From Sphingomonas sp. (lineage in GTDB: Bacteria > Pseudomonadota > Alphaproteobacteria > Sphingomonadales > Sphingomonadaceae), in assembly GCF_030145815.1 (NCBI RefSeq), contig NZ_JAIXHL010000022.1:1-64000 (forward strand): a stretch of DNA of 64,000 bases. Direction: 5' to 3'. The notes below the pieces were generated by a model. It was given only the letters and a program-made list of their open reading frames with translations. It ran no database searches and was not told the DNA's origin. Every line of letters begins with the position of its first letter. The stretch's first letter is position 1. Shown here piece by piece: positions 25,477-34,322 of the stretch. A program made the translations under genes and the position numbers.

Positions 25477-26373
25477 TCAAAAGTAACCCTCCTGCTTCTT
25501 CTTCTCCATCGACGCGGCCTGATCATGGTCGATCGCGCGGCCCTGACGCTCGGAGGTGGTCGTCAGCAGCATTTCCTGAATCACATCGTCCAGCGTCGCG
25601 GCCGCGCTCTCCACCGCGCCGGTGAGCGGGTAGCAGCCGAGCGTGCGGAAGCGGATCGAGCGCATCACCGGCTCCTCGCCGTCGAGCGGAAACCGCTCGT
25701 CATCGACCATCAGCGTGAGGCCACCGCGCACCACGGTCGGACGCGGCGCAGCGAAATAGAGCGGGACGATCTCGATCCCCTCGGCGCGGATATATTGCCA
25801 GATATCGAGCTCGGTCCAGTTGGAGATCGGGAATACCCGCATGCTCTCCCCCTTGGCCTTGCGCGCATTGTAGAGCCGCCACAATTCGGGCCGCTGCGCC
25901 TTGGGATCCCAGCGATGGCTGGCGGAGCGGAAGCTGAACACGCGTTCCTTGGCGCGGCTCTTCTCCTCGTCGCGCCGCGCGCCGCCGAACGCCGCATCGA
26001 AGCCATATTTGTCGAGCGCCTGCTTCAGCCCCTCGGTCTTCCACATATCGGTGTGCAGCCCGCCATGGTCGAACGGGTTGATCCCGCGCGCCATCGCTTC
26101 GGGATTGTGGTGGACCAGCAGCTCCATCCCCGCGTCGCGCGCCGCCTTGTCGCGCAGATCGTACATCGCCTTGAACTTCCACGTCGTATCGACATGGAGC
26201 AGCGGAAAGGGCGGCGGCGCGGGGAAGAAGGCTTTCTTGGCGAGGTGCAGCATCACCGCGCTGTCCTTGCCGACCGAATAGAGCATCACCGGCCGCTCGG
26301 CCTCGGCAACCACTTCGCGCAGGATGTGGATGCTCTCGGCCTCGAGCCGGGCAAGATGTGTAAGGGAATTCAT
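25477..26373 (-). CDS. cysD: Sulfate adenylyltransferase subunit 2 (CysD)
   Basis: CysD is the ATP-pyrophosphatase subunit that adenylates sulfate to APS. The 298 residues include the PP-loop [33 protein letters not shown], the [20 protein letters not shown] block and the C-terminal [10 protein letters not shown] typical of CysD. The start at 26373 matches the family N-terminus, [20 protein letters not shown]; a GTG at 26394 would add seven residues. It leads the cysD–cysNC–cysQ operon, placed among the polysaccharide precursor genes. Confidence 0.96.
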   Translation of the reverse strand: MNSLTHLARLEAESIHILREVVAEAERPVMLYSVGKDSAVMLHLAKKAFFPAPPPFPLLHVDTTWKFKAMYDLRDKAARDAGMELLVHHNPEAMARGINPFDHGGLHTDMWKTEGLKQALDKYGFDAAFGGARRDEEKSRAKERVFSFRSASHRWDPKAQRPELWRLYNARKAKGESMRVFPISNWTELDIWQYIRAEGIEIVPLYFAAPRPTVVRGGLTLMVDDERFPLDGEEPVMRSIRFRTLGCYPLTGAVESAAATLDDVIQEMLLTTTSERQGRAIDHDQAASMEKKKQEGYF

Positions 26374-26493
26374 AGCTGGCCATCTATGGACCACGCCCGC
26401 GCGCTGCGATCTAGTAATTGTTTATGCGACTTCAGGCCATATGCGCGCCCTTGCGCCCTGCCATGGCAACGCCATTTTTGGGTCGCATGGGCC

Positions 26494-26516
26494 GCTATGG
26501 CTGTGCATAGGGCGGC
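26494..26516 (+). promoter_or_regulatory. Candidate promoter element upstream of ugd
   Basis: CTATGGCTGTGCATAGGGCG here closely resembles TTTGGCTGTGGCATAGGGCA upstream of the 78-residue membrane protein gene (19930-19950). The shared CATAGGGC could be a -10 element or a regulator site. No consensus -35 is seen at standard spacing in front of ugd. Confidence 0.3.
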
Positions 26517-26546
26517 CAGACTGCCGCGACGAAAGGGACTTCCAGC

Positions 26547-27860
26547 GTGCGTATTGCGATGATCGGCACGGGCTATGTCGGCCTGGTTTCCGGGGCGTGC
26601 TTCTCAGACTTCGGGCATGACGTGGTGTGCGTCGACAAGGACGCGCGCAAGATCGAGCTGCTGCACCAGAATGTCATGCCGATCTATGAGCCGGGCTTGG
26701 CCGAACTGGTCGCGTCGAACGTCAAGGCGGGCCGCCTGTCCTTCACCACCGACCTGGCCGAAGGGGTCAAGGGCGCGGACGCCGTGTTCATCGCGGTCGG
26801 CACGCCCAGCCGGCGCGGCGACGGCCATGCCGACCTGTCCTATGTCTTTGCCGCCGCCGAAGAGATCGTCGCAGCGGTCGACGGCCCGACCGTGATCGTC
26901 ACCAAATCGACCGTGCCCGTCGGCACGGGCGACGAGGTCGAGCGGATCGTCGCTCGCATCGCCCCCGACAAGGGGATCACCGTCGTCTCCAACCCCGAAT
27001 TTCTGCGCGAAGGCGCGGCGATCAGCGACTTCAAGCGCCCCGACCGCGTGGTCGTCGGCAGCGAGGACGAGGGCGCGAGCCAGGTGATGCGCGACATCTA
27101 CCGCCCGCTCTCGCTCAACCAGTCGGCTCCGGTGATGTTCACCGGCCGCCGCACCGCCGAGCTGATCAAATACGCCGCCAACGCCTTCCTCGCGGTCAAG
27201 ATCACCTTCATCAACGAAATCGCGGACCTGTGCGAACAGGTCGGCGCGGACGTGCAGGAAGTGTCGCGCGGCATCGGCATGGACAACCGCATCGGGCGCA
27301 AGTTCCTGAACGCCGGCCCCGGCTATGGTGGGTCGTGCTTCCCCAAGGACACGCTGGCGCTGCTCAAGACCGCCGACGACCATGAAACCCCGCTGCGCAT
27401 CGTCGAGGCGACGGTGCAGGTCAATGACAGCCGCAAGCGCGCGATGGGGCGCAAGGTGATCAAGGCGATGGGCGGCGAGGTGCGCGGCAAGACCGTCGCG
27501 ATCCTGGGCCTCACCTTCAAGCCGAACACCGACGACATGCGCGACGCGCCGAGCCTGGCGGTGATCCAGACGCTGCAGGACGCGGGAGCGATCGTCCGCG
27601 CCTATGACCCGGAGGGCGTCGAACAGGCGCGCCCGCTCGTCAAGAATGTCGAATTCTGCCCTAGCCCCTATGCCGCGGCCGAGGGTGCCGACGCGCTGGT
27701 GATCGTCACCGAATGGGACGAGTTCCGCGCGCTGGATCTTGGGCGGATGAAGAAGCTGCTCAGCACGCCGCTGCTGGTCGACCTGCGCAATATATATCCC
27801 GCCGAAGAGGTGCAGCGCGCCGGGTTGAAGCTGGTCGGCGTGGGGAAGAAGGTGGATTGA
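26547..27860 (+). CDS. ugd: UDP-glucose 6-dehydrogenase
   Basis: Ugd oxidises UDP-glucose twice to UDP-glucuronate using NAD. The 437 residues have the Rossmann start MRIAMIGTGYVGLVSGACFS, VGTPSRRGDGHADLSYV, KSTVPVGTGDEV and the catalytic-cysteine block GPGYGGSCFPKDTLAL near residue 260. The C-terminal substrate domain contains GLTFKPNTDDMRDAPS. The start is GTG at 26547 with GAAAGGGA upstream. With GalU and the 4-epimerase it provides glucuronate and galacturonate for the downstream polysaccharide locus. Confidence 0.96.
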   Translation: MRIAMIGTGYVGLVSGACFSDFGHDVVCVDKDARKIELLHQNVMPIYEPGLAELVASNVKAGRLSFTTDLAEGVKGADAVFIAVGTPSRRGDGHADLSYVFAAAEEIVAAVDGPTVIVTKSTVPVGTGDEVERIVARIAPDKGITVVSNPEFLREGAAISDFKRPDRVVVGSEDEGASQVMRDIYRPLSLNQSAPVMFTGRRTAELIKYAANAFLAVKITFINEIADLCEQVGADVQEVSRGIGMDNRIGRKFLNAGPGYGGSCFPKDTLALLKTADDHETPLRIVEATVQVNDSRKRAMGRKVIKAMGGEVRGKTVAILGLTFKPNTDDMRDAPSLAVIQTLQDAGAIVRAYDPEGVEQARPLVKNVEFCPSPYAAAEGADALVIVTEWDEFRALDLGRMKKLLSTPLLVDLRNIYPAEEVQRAGLKLVGVGKKVD

Positions 27861-27912
27861 GGTCAGGACGCATCGACGTAGCGTTGCTTAGCCTATCGAT
27901 GCACCCCTAACG

Positions 27913-28021
27913 CGTCACCCCCGCGAAAGCGGGGGGCCCATCTCCGGCAGGATCGGCGCACCGCACCGGCGCAGTCAGCCAACCGTCCGGGAGATGGGCC
28001 CCCGCTTTCGCGGGGGTGACG
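27913..28021. repeat. REP-like inverted repeat, 33-base arms (CGTCACCCC family)
   Basis: The arms 27913-27945 and 27989-28021 are nearly perfect inverted repeats: they begin CGTCACCCCCGC and end GCGGGGGTGACG, and each contains GGGCCC. The element lies between convergent ugd and the phosphatase gene and may act as a bidirectional terminator. It is the best-preserved copy of the family in this window. Confidence 0.8.
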
Positions 28022-28065
28022 ACAGGGTGTAAGGTCAGGTCTGGACGTCCAGCCACCCTTGCGTT

Positions 28066-28851
28066 CTATCCCCGCTCACCCTCAGTCGCGAGATACCAGC
28101 GCTCGCTCCCCTCCAGCGCCAGCGCCGTCAGCCGTCCGGTCGCGTAAGCCCCGGTGTCGATGCCGATGCGATTGGACAGCTCCTCGACCTGAGCGGCGAT
28201 CGAATGGCCATGCACCACGGTCGCGCCGAAGCCGCCCTCGAAATTCAGGAACTGTTCGCGGATCCAGCGCAGATCCTCGGGCTTTTGCCGGTCGAGCGCG
28301 ACGTGCGGCTTTACCCCGGCATGGACGAAGCAATAGTCGCCGATCCGCACCATGTCGGTCATCTTGTGCAGGAACGCGATATGGTGCGACGGCACGCGCG
28401 GAAGGAAATCCTCCACCAGCTCGTCGGCGAGGCCGCGGTCGATCAACTCGATCGGCGTGCCATAGCTCAGCAGCGTCTCCTCACCGCCGATGCGCAGCCA
28501 GAAGCGCATCGTCTCCAGATTGCCACCCAATGCCTTGAGGAACACCTCCTCATGATTGCCGAGCAGGAAATCGACCTTCCGATCGCCGAAATCGGCGGTC
28601 GCCAGCAGTTCCACCACCGATGCCGAATCGGGGCCGCGATCGACCAAATCGCCCAGGAAGATGATCCGCGTCTTTGCCGCACCGCGCGCAACATCATCCG
28701 CGTCGATGCGCGCGAGCAGATCGGTCAGCAGGTCGAACCGGCCATGAATATCGCCGATCGCATAGACGCGCTCGCCATCGGGCAGCGCCGCCGACGCGGC
28801 CTGCGCCGCGGCAGACGCCCCAAACAGTGTTTTGAGCTTCGACAAGACCAC
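28066..28851 (-). CDS. Metallophosphoesterase, serine/threonine phosphatase-like
   Basis: This 261-residue PPP-family-type phosphatase has GDIHGRFDLL, FLGDLVDRGPDS, LLGNHEE and the later metal His motifs FVHAGV and VHGHS. Bacterial members act on phosphoproteins or on small molecules such as diadenosine tetraphosphate. It starts with GTG at 28851. It sits at the edge of the polysaccharide genes, divergent from the acyltransferase. A role in dephosphorylating the Wzc-type kinase is conceivable but only inferred from location. Confidence 0.85.
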   Translation of the reverse strand: MVLSKLKTLFGASAAAQAASAALPDGERVYAIGDIHGRFDLLTDLLARIDADDVARGAAKTRIIFLGDLVDRGPDSASVVELLATADFGDRKVDFLLGNHEEVFLKALGGNLETMRFWLRIGGEETLLSYGTPIELIDRGLADELVEDFLPRVPSHHIAFLHKMTDMVRIGDYCFVHAGVKPHVALDRQKPEDLRWIREQFLNFEGGFGATVVHGHSIAAQVEELSNRIGIDTGAYATGRLTALALEGSERWYLATEGERG

Positions 28852-28962
28852 GTGGAGTTCCCGTTGTTGCGGTCCAGATAGGCGCTTTGCCGCAACGCCG
28901 CAATCAAGGCGACAGCGCCATTCTGTTCCATTAAAGGAGTGAATCGTTACGGGGGTGACACC

Positions 28963-30081
28963 ATGGTTGGAAATGCGTCGGTTCTGACAGACTCATCGAC
29001 TAAGCTGCTGCCGTCGCTCCAATATTTCCGGGAGGTCGCGGCGATCCTCGTCGTCCTCTATCACGCCGCCTGCGTGTTCGGACCGGGCGGCTACCAGCCG
29101 GTGCAGAGCTGGGAAGCAATGTTCCTGTTCGGCCATGCCGGGGTCGAGCTCTTCTTCGTGCTCAGCGGCTTCATCATCTGCTGGATTCATTACGACCGGA
29201 TCGGTGCGGCGGGCGAGGTGCCCGGCTATATCCGCAAGCGGCTGGTGCGCATCTATCCCCCGGTTGCGCTGGTGGTGATCGCCTGGGCGGCGCTCAGCTT
29301 TGCCGCGGGCATGCCGATGCGGCCGATCGAGTATCTCGTGTCGCTCACCCTGATTCCGTTCGATTTCGCCTATGCGCCCCCTGCGCTATGGACGCTGACG
29401 CATGAAATGGCGTTTTACGCGCTGTTCCTGCTCGCCTTTATCCGCCGCTGGCTGTTCATCGCCGCGCTGCTGGCCTGGGGCGCTGTCGGCTATGCGCTGG
29501 TGATGGTTCCAGGGCTGGCGGAGGGGCGGACGATCCCCCCGCTCGTCGGTTCGGCCTATGCCTTCCTGTTTTCGCTCGGTGTCCTCGCTTTTTTCATCGT
29601 CCGCGCGCGCCTGGCGATCCCGGCATGGGGCAAGGTTGCGCTCGGCTTGCTGGGGCTTGTCATCTTCGCCTGGGCGGCGACGCGCGATGTGGCGCTGCAG
29701 CTCGGCCCGGTCGCGCCCGAGGGCGCCGAGCGCGCCGCCCGTGCGCTGACCCCGTGGTTCGGGGTGGCCGCGACGATCTGGGTTGTCGTGCTCGCCGATC
29801 CCGCGATCCGGTTCCGGGGGCGGATGCACGCGGTGATGATGCTGCTCGGCAATGCCTCCTACGCCATCTATCTGTGGCACGAGATTCCGCAGCGCGTGCT
29901 GGGACGGCTGATCGGCAGCGTCGGGCTGGCCGGGCCGGAAACGCGCGTGATTGCGATCGCGCTGATTGTCGGAAGCGGCGTGGTGCTGGGCGTGCTGGTC
30001 TATCAGTTCGTCGAGCGACCGCTGCTGCGCTGGATCAATGCGCGGCTGGATGCACGGTCGCGAAACGCGGCAGCCGCCTGA
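28963..30081 (+). CDS. Membrane acyltransferase family protein (OafA/ExoZ-like)
   Basis: This integral inner-membrane protein has 372 residues and about ten hydrophobic helices. It carries the acyltransferase-3 signature SLQYFREVAAILVVLYHA with the catalytic-type His and the GHAGVELFFVLSGFIICW loop. A late YAIYLWHEI and a C-terminal FVERPLLRW are further family marks. It probably O-acetylates a polysaccharide or its lipid-linked repeat. The start at 28963 has GGGGGTGA at good spacing; a GTG at 28939 is the alternative. It is the first gene of the large plus-strand polysaccharide run. Confidence 0.9.
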   Translation: MVGNASVLTDSSTKLLPSLQYFREVAAILVVLYHAACVFGPGGYQPVQSWEAMFLFGHAGVELFFVLSGFIICWIHYDRIGAAGEVPGYIRKRLVRIYPPVALVVIAWAALSFAAGMPMRPIEYLVSLTLIPFDFAYAPPALWTLTHEMAFYALFLLAFIRRWLFIAALLAWGAVGYALVMVPGLAEGRTIPPLVGSAYAFLFSLGVLAFFIVRARLAIPAWGKVALGLLGLVIFAWAATRDVALQLGPVAPEGAERAARALTPWFGVAATIWVVVLADPAIRFRGRMHAVMMLLGNASYAIYLWHEIPQRVLGRLIGSVGLAGPETRVIAIALIVGSGVVLGVLVYQFVERPLLRWINARLDARSRNAAAA

Positions 30082-30199
30082 ACCGGACCAAGCCTGTGCG
30101 AAAGACCGAAAATCCGCGTGCATCGCAGCAAGGTTCTGACTATTGCCGGTCGCGGCCCTATCCCGCCGCATCCCGCGGCCGCCCGCGTCGAGAAACGGA

Positions 30200-30979
30200 A
30201 TGATTGGCAAGCTGCTTCGCGACTTTTTCGGGATTATCCGCGTGGCCGGGCCGGCGCGCGCGCTGCAATGGGCAGGTGCGGTCGCGGTGACGATGCCCGC
30301 CGCGCTCAAGACGCGCAACCTGCTCGCCGCCGACAAGGCGATGGGCGAGGGTCCGTTCGTGGCGCGCCACGGTTCCGCTACCGCAAAGCTGGTAGGCGAA
30401 CAGGCGTTCAGCGGACTGCGCGAAATCTGGGTCCGCGAAGTCTATTCGCGCGATGGGTTCCTGAAGATCCCAGACCATGGTCTGGTCGTCGATCTCGGCG
30501 CCAATATGGGCAATTTCAGCGCGATGGCGCTGGCGAGCAACCCGACGGCGCGCGTGATCGCGGTCGAACCGGGCGCGCGCAACGTCGCCAAATTTCACGC
30601 GACGATGGCCGCCAATGGCTTTGCCGACCGCGCCACCCTGTGCCGCGCGTTCGTAGGCATCTTCAGCCCGCAGCAGATCAGCGACGTCGCCACCGACCCC
30701 AGCTACACCGATGCCGAGCGGCTGTCGGAGCCCGATTTCATCGCGCGCTATGGAATCGATCGCATCGCATTCCTGAAATGCGATATCGAGGGCAGCGAAT
30801 ATTTCCTGCTCGATCCGCAAAGCCGGTTGCTCGACATGTCCGACCGGATCGGGATCGAGATCCACGCCTTTGGCGGCGATGTGAAAGCGTTCCTGGCGGA
30901 ACTGGACCGCCGCGGCTTCACGCTCGATACCGTCATCTGGGACGGCGCGGATTGCATCGCGCTGGCGTCGCGCAGCTGA
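30200..30979 (+). CDS. FkbM family methyltransferase (first of five)
   Basis: The product has 259 residues. The SAM-binding motif I is DGLVVDLGANMGNFSAMAL-like (VVDLGANMGNFS), followed by VIAVEPGARNVAKF and the FkbM acidic motif FLKCDIEGSEYFLL. FkbM-type enzymes O-methylate sugars or polyketides, and in polysaccharide loci they probably methylate glycosyl residues. The start at 30200 is taken where a sensible N-terminus begins (MIGKLLRDFFGIIRVAG); the upstream extension reads as non-coding. Its stop overlaps the next start (TGATG). Confidence 0.85.
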   Translation: MIGKLLRDFFGIIRVAGPARALQWAGAVAVTMPAALKTRNLLAADKAMGEGPFVARHGSATAKLVGEQAFSGLREIWVREVYSRDGFLKIPDHGLVVDLGANMGNFSAMALASNPTARVIAVEPGARNVAKFHATMAANGFADRATLCRAFVGIFSPQQISDVATDPSYTDAERLSEPDFIARYGIDRIAFLKCDIEGSEYFLLDPQSRLLDMSDRIGIEIHAFGGDVKAFLAELDRRGFTLDTVIWDGADCIALASRS

Positions 30980-32496
30980 TGGCGGTCGGCGCACAGCGCT
31001 GGACTCTGCCGCAGACACGCACTCGCGTCGTCCCGGCGGCCGCAACGCGCGAAGACCCCATGGCCGGCCTGATGCCGACCATCCAGGAGATTGCCGGCAC
31101 CTTCGCGCTGCTGATCTTCTATGGCATCGCGATCGCCTATGGCGGCGTCGCCAGCACCTTCGCCAACTATGCCGGCCCAATGCTGCTTTCGCTCGTGGTC
31201 GGCTGGGCGATCTATCGCATGGTGCTGACCAATCGCCACACCTTGTGGTCGCCGTTGCTATGGTACCGGATCGGCGTGGTTGGCTATCTCGGCATCGGGT
31301 CGCTGATCACGCTGTTCCTGAACGACGAGACGCGGGCGATGCTCGCGACTTTTTTCGATTTTTACCCGCGCGACGTGCTCAAGTTCAACATCGTCGTGGC
31401 AATGTTCCATGGATGTTTGCTGGTGTTCGTGGCCGGCATCGTCGGCCCGCTCCGCACGCGCAGCCTCAGCCGTCAGACGCTGAAGTTCATTTCGCCGTGC
31501 AACCTGACGACCGAGACGATCGGCTTCACGTTCCTGGGCATCGGGACGGTCATCAACTATTTCCTGATCTATCCCGCATCGCTGGAAATCATCCAGTTCA
31601 CCCTGCCCAACATCATCATCCAGCTCGGCCAGTTCGCCTATGTCGGCTATTTCCTGGTCGGCTATTGGGCATTGCAGAATGACCGCCGCCGCTGGTTCTG
31701 GTTGGTATTCGCGCTGACCGTGGTCGATTCGATCGTCGGCATCGTTCAGCTCAGCAAATATGCCGCGATGTTCCCGGCGCTGATGCTTCCGCTCGCCTAT
31801 CTGTATCACAAGGTGACGTTCCGGCGGCTGATGCTGATCGTGGGCATTCTGGTGCCTTATTATTTCGTGGTGGCCGACATCGTGACCGAGGCACGCGGGC
31901 TGGTCACGCGCAGCGAAACCGGGCGGGCGGTGCTGTCGGAAACGATTCAGGTGCTGAATGCGCGCGCCGCGGGCGTCGAGCAGACCCGGCCCAACGAACC
32001 CGATTTCCAGATCGGTTGGGCACGCCTGAGCTATGTCAACGCCGGATCGTTCGCGATCAGCCTGTATGATCAGGGCATTCCCGGCGACACGTTGCGCGAC
32101 ATCTTCATCGTGTGGATTCCGCGCATCGTCTATCCGGACAAACCGATCATCACCGATATCGGGCGCGACTTCACCTTTCGCGCCAACGGCAACTACAATT
32201 CATCGACCAGCCCAAGCATCCCGGCTGAAGGCTATTGGACGGCCGGCTGGCTGGGCGTCGGGCTGTTCGCCGCGCTGATGGCGCCGGTGCTGGCATTGTG
32301 GTCGATCTACAATGTCGTCGCGCTGCAACGCGAATCCTGGCATTTGCTGCTGGTGGTTGCGCTCGGCTTGCGCACCGGATCGCGCATCGACGGGATGCTG
32401 GTGCCCGACATCATCGGGCCGATCAGCGCGGCGGTGGTGCTGCACCTGTTGCTCTATTTCGCCAACCGGCTGCTGCCGCCGCGGACGGACGCCTGA
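30979..32496 (+). CDS. Polytopic membrane protein, probable polysaccharide polymerase (Wzy-like)
   Basis: The product has 505 residues and about twelve hydrophobic segments. A large soluble loop contains RNA-polymer-like family marks: IPRIVYPDKPIITDIGRDFT, then SSTSPSIPAEGYWTAGWLGV, a pattern I associate with oligosaccharide repeat-unit polymerases. Wzy proteins join lipid-linked repeats in the periplasm. The start ATG at 30979 overlaps the FkbM stop (TGATG); a second ATG 27 codons in is possible. Sequence conservation in this class is low, so the assignment rests on topology, the loop motif and context next to Wzx and glycosyltransferases. Confidence 0.7.
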   Translation: MAVGAQRWTLPQTRTRVVPAAATREDPMAGLMPTIQEIAGTFALLIFYGIAIAYGGVASTFANYAGPMLLSLVVGWAIYRMVLTNRHTLWSPLLWYRIGVVGYLGIGSLITLFLNDETRAMLATFFDFYPRDVLKFNIVVAMFHGCLLVFVAGIVGPLRTRSLSRQTLKFISPCNLTTETIGFTFLGIGTVINYFLIYPASLEIIQFTLPNIIIQLGQFAYVGYFLVGYWALQNDRRRWFWLVFALTVVDSIVGIVQLSKYAAMFPALMLPLAYLYHKVTFRRLMLIVGILVPYYFVVADIVTEARGLVTRSETGRAVLSETIQVLNARAAGVEQTRPNEPDFQIGWARLSYVNAGSFAISLYDQGIPGDTLRDIFIVWIPRIVYPDKPIITDIGRDFTFRANGNYNSSTSPSIPAEGYWTAGWLGVGLFAALMAPVLALWSIYNVVALQRESWHLLLVVALGLRTGSRIDGMLVPDIIGPISAAVVLHLLLYFANRLLPPRTDA

Positions 32497-32500
32497 TCCG

Positions 32501-34309
32501 ATGTGTGGCATCGCCGGCATGTTCGCGCATCGTGACAATGCGCTCGCAGTCGACCCAGAACGGCTGATCGCGGTCCGCGATGCAATGGCAGCGCGCGGGC
32601 CGGACGGGGTTGGGCTGTGGATCGATCGTGATGCGCGCGTCGGCCTTGCCCATCGCCGCCTGTCGATCATCGATTTGAGCGACGGTGGTGCGCAACCGAT
32701 GCACGATGAAGCCGGGCGCTACAGCCTCGTCTTCAACGGCGAGATCTACAACTATCAGGCGCTGCGGGCCGAGATGGAGGCGCAGGGGCACCGCTTCGCC
32801 AGCGGTTCGGATACCGAAGTGCTGCTCGCGCTGTTCGCGGCGCACGGTCCGGCGATGCTGACCCGGCTGCGCGGCATGTTCGCCTTTGCGATCTGGGACG
32901 CGCGCGAGCGCCGGATGACGTTGGCGCGCGACCCCTATGGCATCAAGCCGCTCTACTATGCCGATGCGCAGGGCCGGATCGCGTTCGCCTCACAGGTGAA
33001 GGCGCTGATTGCCGACCCGTCGATCTCGCGCGAGCCGTCGCCCGCTGGTCTGACCGGCTTCCACCTGATGGGGTCGGTGCCCGAGCCCTTCACCATCTAT
33101 CGCGCGATCCGCGCGGTTCCGGCGGGCAGCTGGATCACCGTCGACGCGCGCGGCGTGGGCGAACCCGTCCGCTATGCCTCGGTTGCGCAGGCGATTGCCG
33201 AGGGGCGTAACGGCGGCACAGTCGATGTCGCCGAGGCGCTGCGCGACAGCGTGCGGCACCATATGGTCGCGGATGTCGAGGTTGGCGCGTTCCTCTCCGC
33301 GGGCGTCGATTCGGGCGCGCTGGTCGGGCTGATGCGCGATTGCGGCGCACAGCGGATCCGCGCCTGTACCCTCGCCTTCCCCGAATTCGCCGGCACGCCC
33401 GCCGACGAAGTGCCCGGCGCGGCATCGGTCGCCGCGCTCTATGGCGTCGAGCATCATGTCCGCCAGATCAGTGCCGAGGAATTTCGCGGCGACCTGCCCG
33501 CGATCTTCGCGGCGATGGACCAGCCGACGATCGACGGGATCAACAGCTGGTTCGTAAGCAAGGCGACCCGCGAACTCGGCCTCAAGGTCGCGCTCTCGGG
33601 CCTTGGCGGTGACGAGCTGCTCGCGGGTTATTCGACCTTCCGCACCATTCCGCAGACCCGCCGCGTGTTCGGACCCGTCGCGCATGTGCCGGGTGCGGGC
33701 AGCGCCAGCCGGGGCTTGCTCAAGCTCCTCGCTCCCGGCCTGCTTGCGCGCAATCCCAAGCTCGCCGGGCTGCTCGACCTGCCGCGCAGCTGGGCCGGCA
33801 CCTATTTGCTGCGTCGTGCGGTGCTGTTGCCGTTCGAGCTGGACGGGGCGATGGACCCCGGCATAGCGGCACAGGGATTGACCGAGCTCGACCCCGAAGG
33901 CCTGATCGCCGCGACCATGACCCCCGATCCGGGCAGCGCCAATGGCCGCGTCGCCGCGCTCGAATCGTGCAACTATATGCGCAACCAGCTGCTGCGCGAT
34001 TCGGACTGGGCCGGTATGGCGCATTCGCTGGAGATCCGCGTGCCGCTGGTCGATTTCACACTGCTCCAGGCGCTCGCCCCGATCCTGCCGGGCCTGACGC
34101 CGGGCGCGGGCAAGGCGATGCTCGGCAACGCGCCCTCGACCCCGCTGCCCGATGCGATTCTCAACAAGCCCAAGACCGGCTTCGGCATCCCCGTCACCGG
34201 CTGGCTGAAGGGCGCGACCAAGGATATCCGCACGCGCAAATCGGGCCGTGAATGGTCGGGCGAGGCGCTGGCGCGCTATTTTGGCGACCCCGCGCGCCTC
34301 GCCGCCTGA
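32501..34309 (+). CDS. Asparagine synthase-type glutamine amidotransferase (copy 1)
   Basis: The product has 602 residues. The N-terminal glutaminase is intact, with Cys2 (MCGIAGMFAH), RRLSIIDLSDGGAQPM and FNGEIYNYQALR. The C-terminal synthetase domain has the pyrophosphatase loop as FLSAGVDSGALVG instead of the usual SGGxDS, and GLGGDELLAGYSTF. In polysaccharide clusters such enzymes are thought to amidate uronic acids or related carboxylates rather than make free asparagine. It begins four bases after the polymerase gene. A second, only moderately similar copy lies at 46767. Confidence 0.9.
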   Translation: MCGIAGMFAHRDNALAVDPERLIAVRDAMAARGPDGVGLWIDRDARVGLAHRRLSIIDLSDGGAQPMHDEAGRYSLVFNGEIYNYQALRAEMEAQGHRFASGSDTEVLLALFAAHGPAMLTRLRGMFAFAIWDARERRMTLARDPYGIKPLYYADAQGRIAFASQVKALIADPSISREPSPAGLTGFHLMGSVPEPFTIYRAIRAVPAGSWITVDARGVGEPVRYASVAQAIAEGRNGGTVDVAEALRDSVRHHMVADVEVGAFLSAGVDSGALVGLMRDCGAQRIRACTLAFPEFAGTPADEVPGAASVAALYGVEHHVRQISAEEFRGDLPAIFAAMDQPTIDGINSWFVSKATRELGLKVALSGLGGDELLAGYSTFRTIPQTRRVFGPVAHVPGAGSASRGLLKLLAPGLLARNPKLAGLLDLPRSWAGTYLLRRAVLLPFELDGAMDPGIAAQGLTELDPEGLIAATMTPDPGSANGRVAALESCNYMRNQLLRDSDWAGMAHSLEIRVPLVDFTLLQALAPILPGLTPGAGKAMLGNAPSTPLPDAILNKPKTGFGIPVTGWLKGATKDIRTRKSGREWSGEALARYFGDPARLAA

Positions 34310-34322
34310 CCGCGCCGCCGCG

